64,000 nt of DNA from Bacillota bacterium (lineage in GTDB: Bacteria; Bacillota_E; Sulfobacillia; Sulfobacillales; JAIMBI01): NCBI GenBank assembly GCA_021828405.1, contig JAKARZ010000001.1, positions 124,001 through 188,000 on the forward strand, read 5' to 3'. Under the pieces are notes generated by a model. The model searched no databases and had not been told where the DNA came from. It saw only the letters and a program-made list of their open reading frames with translations. Each line of letters starts with the position of its first letter. Positions within the stretch are counted from its first letter, which is position 1. Positions 62,216 to 64,000 of this stretch are shown here, in pieces. The position numbers were made by a program, and so were the translations under genes.

Positions 62216-63061
62216 ATGGCCGAGCGGGTGCACACCGACGGGTTGGCGGCCAGCTTTGCCAACGGCAACCGGCCCACGTGGTGTCCGGGCTGTGGCGACT
62301 TTGCGGTGTTAAAGGCCATCCAGCGCGCCCTCGCCCACCTCGGCCGGCGCCCTGAACGCGTGGTGCTGGTGTCCGGCATCGGGTGCAGCGGGAAGATCAG
62401 CCACTATTTCAGGGGGTACGGGATCCACACGACCCACGGCCGCGCGCTGCCGGTGGCCCAGGGCATCGCGCTCGCGCGCCCCGACCTCACCGTGCTGGCC
62501 GCCGGGGGAGACGGCGACGGGTACGGCATCGGCCTCGGCCACCTCCTACACGCGGCACGGCGCAATGTCCACCTCCTGTACCTCGTGATGGACAACGGCG
62601 TGTATGGCAACACCAAAGGCCAAACCTCGCCCACCTCCCCCACCGGCTATCGGTCGTCCACCACGCCGGACGGATCGCCCGATCTTCCCATCCACCCGCT
62701 CAGGCTCGCATGGGCGGGTGGGGTAAACTGGCTCGCACAGGGGTTCTCGGGCGACGTGCAGCAACTTACCGAGCTGGTGGCGCTGGGGCTCACACAGCCG
62801 GGGTTCGGTCTTTTGAACGTGTTCTCCCCGTGCGTGGTGTTCAACCGCACGCACGGCTACGAGTTTTATCGCCAGCAGGTCACACGGGTGGCGGAGCCCG
62901 CCCGGACCGATGCGGAGATGGTGCGGCTCTTGGACGAGACCCGGTACCCCGTCGGGGTGCTGGGCGTGCGCCAGCGCGCTGCGCGAGCCAGCGTCGACGC
63001 GGCCGGCGGTGCGGGGGCGGACCCCGATCCTTGGAGCCTCTATAAAGATTGGCTGTTTTGA
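62216..63061 (+). CDS. 2-oxoacid:ferredoxin oxidoreductase, beta (TPP-binding) subunit
   Basis: A 281-residue KorB-like subunit. PTWCPGCGDFAVLKAIQRAL and VSGIGCSGKISHYFRG carry cysteines for the iron-sulphur cluster; GGDGDGYGIGLGHLLHAARR is the TPP/Mg site; DNGVYGNTKGQTSPTSPTG binds TPP phosphate. Together with the alpha-gamma subunit upstream it forms the complete enzyme without a separate ferredoxin domain. The ATG at 62216 follows GAGAGGAGG. The last ~40 residues are divergent. Confidence 0.92.
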   Translation: MAERVHTDGLAASFANGNRPTWCPGCGDFAVLKAIQRALAHLGRRPERVVLVSGIGCSGKISHYFRGYGIHTTHGRALPVAQGIALARPDLTVLAAGGDGDGYGIGLGHLLHAARRNVHLLYLVMDNGVYGNTKGQTSPTSPTGYRSSTTPDGSPDLPIHPLRLAWAGGVNWLAQGFSGDVQQLTELVALGLTQPGFGLLNVFSPCVVFNRTHGYEFYRQQVTRVAEPARTDAEMVRLLDETRYPVGVLGVRQRAARASVDAAGGAGADPDPWSLYKDWLF

Positions 63062-63091
63062 CCTGTTCCGTTCCGGTCCCGCAAGCAAGAT

Positions 63092-63111
63092 CGAGCGAGC
63101 GAGCGAGCGAG
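63092..63111. repeat. Tetranucleotide tandem repeat (CGAG)5 before the permease
   Basis: Five copies of CGAG stand directly upstream of the purine-rich GAGGAGAG ribosome site of the permease. Slippage would change the 5' leader length without touching the coding frame. Confidence 0.85.
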
Positions 63112-63126
63112 AGGAGAGAGTCACCG

Positions 63127-64000
63127 ATGGGTCAACTAAGACGTGGACTATCCACACGCGATCAGCTGGTCGTGGGCATCGCCGGATCCGTCGGCACGGG
63201 GGTGCTGTTCAGCACCGCCGGCATGGCGGCGCTGGCCGGACCCGGGATGGTGCTGGCGTGGTTCATCGGCGCCGTCATGTACGCCTTCATCATGCTGACG
63301 TACGTGGAATTGGCGCAGGTGTATCCGGAAGCCGGCGGCCCCGCGCGGTACAGTCTGTACACGTACGGACCGCTCACCAACATGATCGCCAGCTTCGCCA
63401 ACCTGGTCTGGTATCTGTTCATTCCGCCCGTCGAGGCGCTGGCCACAGTTGAAGGCATCAACTACTTCTGGCCCCAGCTCATCAACACGCATGGCGACCC
63501 CACCATCCTGGGCGGGGTGCTGTCGGCCGTGTTCCTGCTGCTGTTCGTTCCGTTCAACTACTACGGCATCAAGGGGTTCGCGCGCTCCACCAACCTGCTG
63601 GGCATCATCAAGCTGATCCTCTACGTGCTGGCGGCCATCGGCTTCATCACGGTTGCGCGCTTCACGAACTTCACGGCGTTCCATGGAGTGGTGCCGTTCG
63701 GGATGAACGGGGTGTTCATCGCCATCCCGCTCGGCATGTTTGCGTTCGGCGGCATCCGCGTCATCGCCGACTACTCCGAAGAGCTGTCGAGTCCGGAGCG
63801 CCTGCGCGGCACGTTCGTGCGCATCTTGGCGGGCCAGACCATCGTCTACCTGCTCTTCGGCCTCGGGTTCGTGGTGTCTCTCAACTGGTCCAACCTGAAG
63901 CTGGCGGCGGGCGACTGGGGGTCCATTTCCAGCATCGCCGGCAATCCATTCCTCACCATCGCCCACGCCAACAGCATCGTGTGGCTGATTCCCCTCACCA
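63127..64000 (+). CDS. APC-family amino-acid permease (cut by window edge)
   Basis: The frame from ATG 63127 is open for 291 residues to the window end. It encodes an amino-acid/polyamine/organocation permease: RRGLSTRDQLVVGIAGSVGT, TGVLFSTAGMAALAGPGMVL (helix 1 with the unwound glycine motif), YVELAQVYPEAGGPARY, and about eight membrane helices so far. The motif GPARYSLYTYGP fits YAT/LAT-like or AGT-like members. GAGGAGAG lies 8 bp upstream. As last visible gene of the leucine dehydrogenase-2-oxoacid oxidoreductase operon it likely brings in the amino acid to be oxidised. Confidence 0.88.
   Translation, partial: MGQLRRGLSTRDQLVVGIAGSVGTGVLFSTAGMAALAGPGMVLAWFIGAVMYAFIMLTYVELAQVYPEAGGPARYSLYTYGPLTNMIASFANLVWYLFIPPVEALATVEGINYFWPQLINTHGDPTILGGVLSAVFLLLFVPFNYYGIKGFARSTNLLGIIKLILYVLAAIGFITVARFTNFTAFHGVVPFGMNGVFIAIPLGMFAFGGIRVIADYSEELSSPERLRGTFVRILAGQTIVYLLFGLGFVVSLNWSNLKLAAGDWGSISSIAGNPFLTIAHANSIVWLIPLT

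Noticed and set aside
1..64000. CRISPR array
   Set aside because: No regularly spaced direct repeats with unique spacers were seen, and no cas genes.

Overview
The window is GC-rich bacterial DNA with strong AGGAGG-type ribosome binding sites, many GTG and TTG starts and many GTGA/ATGA stop-start overlaps. The genes present do not settle the lineage. A high-GC Firmicute or actinobacterium-like heterotroph would fit, but that is inference. Metabolic operons lie at both ends. A large accessory region (about 13.4-54.4 kb) holds insertion-sequence fossils, toxin-antitoxin modules and phage-defence-like helicase operons.

Left end (1-13.4 kb). A minus-strand catabolic block holds a LacI-family regulator, an aldehyde dehydrogenase resembling the 2-oxoglutarate-semialdehyde type, an amidohydrolase, a Gfo/Idh/MocA oxidoreductase and an MBL-fold hydrolase cut by the window edge. 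Two promoters carry matching TACGTA-centred operator sites just after the -10 box, so LacI probably controls itself and the amidohydrolase transcript. Plus-strand genes follow: an isoprenylcysteine methyltransferase-like membrane enzyme, a SAM methyltransferase, an ABC exporter, a penicillin-acylase-family hydrolase and small membrane proteins.

13.4-25.9 kb. This is a graveyard of mobile DNA around a KimA-like APC permease. It contains a DDE transposase remnant, an IS630 C-terminus, two IS21-type elements (one interrupts an AbrB gene), a group II intron reverse transcriptase fragment, a broken MFS exporter, two intact AbrB or RHH plus PIN modules, and one module with an intact VapB and a dead VapC (TAG codon plus frameshift).

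25.9-54.4 kb. A two-gene membrane/zinc pair and a 24-codon hydrophobic ORF with a structured, terminator-ended 3' region come first. A truncated helicase-nuclease follows, then a TPP enzyme gene broken by a roughly 590-bp inversion. Next come two large convergent defence-like operons. The plus-strand operon encodes a 1044-aa protein (DUF3427-like N-terminus, an IS110-transposase-like middle, three C2H2-like fingers) and a 1510-aa DEAD helicase with a DUF1998-like end. The minus-strand operon encodes an SNF2-type helicase with DUF3883, a DUF1156 DNA methylase and a DUF499 ATPase, the arrangement known as Hma. Beside them lie an ImmA/IrrE-DUF4411 pair, an orphan HicB and an RHH-PIN module flanked by direct repeats of an amidohydrolase fragment. 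A decayed acetolactate-synthase-like gene closes the region.

Right end (55-64 kb). A thiolase lacks its usual nucleophilic cysteine and is frameshifted. It is followed by a DUF1989 protein, a GntR/FCD regulator, a leucine-dehydrogenase-like enzyme, an SDR, both subunits of a 2-oxoacid:ferredoxin oxidoreductase and an APC amino-acid permease. The regulator-to-permease set reads as an amino-acid oxidation operon: uptake, deamination to a 2-oxoacid, then ferredoxin-linked oxidation to acyl-CoA.
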